Shown: piece after piece, positions 63,099-64,000 of the stretch
Layout of the letters: each line of letters begins with the position of its first letter
Position numbering within the stretch: position 1 is the first letter of the stretch
Assembly (NCBI RefSeq): GCF_000524195.1
Contig: NW_020170383.1
Coordinates: 2,442,103-2,506,102 of the forward strand
Length of the DNA: 64,000 nucleotides
Reading direction: 5' to 3'
Source of the DNA: Echinococcus granulosus
Lineage: Eukaryota > Platyhelminthes > Cestoda > Cyclophyllidea > Taeniidae
Position numbers and translations under genes: made by a program
Notes under the pieces: model-generated
Seen by the model: the letters and a program-made list of their open reading frames with translations, nothing else
What the model was told of the DNA's origin: nothing
Databases searched by the model: none

Positions 63099-63184
63099 CT
63101 AGCCCTGGTCACTTCCATTTCAACCTTGGCCGAAATCTTTTTGGTCTTCTTCAAGTCAACAACTCCATCTATAGTCCTCCGTAA
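63099..63184 (-). CDS. Candidate internal exon, unrecognised
   Basis: An open segment between acceptor GTGTGTGTAG and donor GTTTAA, phase 0 in and phase 2 out, encoding a basic helical stretch (LRRTIDGVVDLKKTKKISA, then KVEMEVTRA). Composition is protein-like, but there is no domain and no partner exon in the window. It may belong to a gene extending past 64 kb. Confidence 0.3.
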
Positions 63185-64000
63185 CTACACACACAAAAGG
63201 TATGGTATTAAAGGGCTAAAGTGGTGGCTTAGAAGTGTGGGTTGGGTGGGGAGTGGTTTGTTTAGGGAGACAAAGTATGAAACCTTCCTTTTTTAACGTT
63301 GAAATACAAAAACTAATCCTCAGCGCAAGTCAATCAACAAGTAATCCAGAAATGGCGAGATTCTACTTTAAGTTGATACTCCTTAAGGTTTTATGTCATT
63401 AGCCCCTGACGTGTGCAGACGAGAATACCATTTGATGCATTAATGGATGATTTATTTCATCAACAACGTCTTTAACCACCACAATAAGTTCACAACAGGT
63501 TTATGTTAAAATGGTATCAATGTAGATACGTGATTCTTCGTTGTCAAGAGTAGAGGGTCTTTCTGATCAAATTGCGGCATCATTAAGGGAGTCATTGGCA
63601 GGATAACAATTTTTAACCGTTTCTGAGCAATACTTTCGGGTCCCACATACCGCTTCTTTTCAAGATGTTACACAAATTTATGAGAAATTCCTGCAGCTTT
63701 AAGACCGCGCTTAACTTTGTAAGGCCGACAACTTCGAACCACATTAAGTTAGCCGAGATTCTATGCTGCGTTGGGTCAAAGTAACAGTGAAATTGTACAG
63801 AGCACAATAGTAACTACCGAAAGTTTGACACGCATAGCCAACTCCATGAATTTTAAAAGTCTTTACAAGTCACAACGGCATTGTAGGGAGTTATGCCCGA
63901 AACCTCACGAACTTTTTAGTCACCTGATACAGAAGTATTTTGCGAGCCCCAAATAAACAGTATTAAACTAGCGGAGGAGCGATGATTGACATTCTTCACA
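63185..64000. other. no supported feature
   Basis: AT-rich sequence with only short overlapping frames on opposite strands (63613-63807 minus, 63771-63956 plus). Nothing recognisable. Confidence 0.4.

Overview
This is a eukaryotic nuclear window, AT-rich, with multi-exon genes on both strands. I infer a parasitic flatworm, most likely a cestode. Introns are a mix of many at 0.3-3 kb and several ultrashort GT-AG ones (33-35 bp at 3032-3064, 2500-2533 and 27895-27929; 44 and 55 bp elsewhere). Long intergenic stretches hold relics of a roughly 200-bp LTR-like repeat family that resembles the miniature LTR elements (TRIMs) known from tapeworms. No species call is possible from sequence alone, and there are no bacterial-type operons, rRNA or CRISPR arrays.

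Layout: 1.8-3.2 kb, minus, a complete six-exon CFAP299 (C4orf22-type ciliary protein). 4.0-4.7 kb, plus, an unrecognised single-span membrane ORF. 5.3-16.2 kb, plus, a SHOC2/Sur-8 leucine-rich-repeat scaffold (11 exons, true N-terminus unresolved). 16.2-21.9 kb, no supported gene. 21.9-28.3 kb, minus, a lipase maturation factor (LMF) family membrane protein. 28.9-32.3 kb, an island of LTR-like repeats. 33.4-44.1 kb, plus, a class I bHLH E-protein (Daughterless/TCF3/4/12 type). 44.1-48.8 kb, intergenic with one repeat fragment. 48.8-49.5 kb, minus, the 3' end of an unrecognised gene ending in a CaaX box. 50.4-52.4 kb, plus, a divergent cytochrome P450. 53.1-53.8 kb, minus, a two-exon Rab4-like GTPase, convergent with the P450. 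54.3 kb, another LTR-like copy. 56.7-58.7 kb, minus, an ETS-domain transcription factor. 58.7-64 kb, a few weak minus-strand exon candidates and a cluster of three CCAAT boxes.

The main discovery candidate is in the E-protein gene. Two adjacent exons, each exactly 146 nt with the same phases, encode alternative copies of the basic region end plus helix-loop-helix (42006-42151 and 42275-42420). They splice to the same upstream exon (ending NARER) and the same downstream exon (starting ERNMNPK). Using both would shift the frame. This is the architecture that makes E12 and E47 from vertebrate TCF3/E2A, and the first residues (L in the first exon, V in the second) match E12 and E47 respectively.

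Exon coordinates were derived by hand from splice sites, reading phase and remembered family sequence; nothing was aligned by software. The assembled reading frames of CFAP299 (227 aa), the E-protein (780 aa), the SHOC2 LRR part (504 aa) and Rab4 (210 aa) close exactly through every junction, which supports those models. LMF, P450 and ETS each have at least one unresolved junction, stated in their entries.
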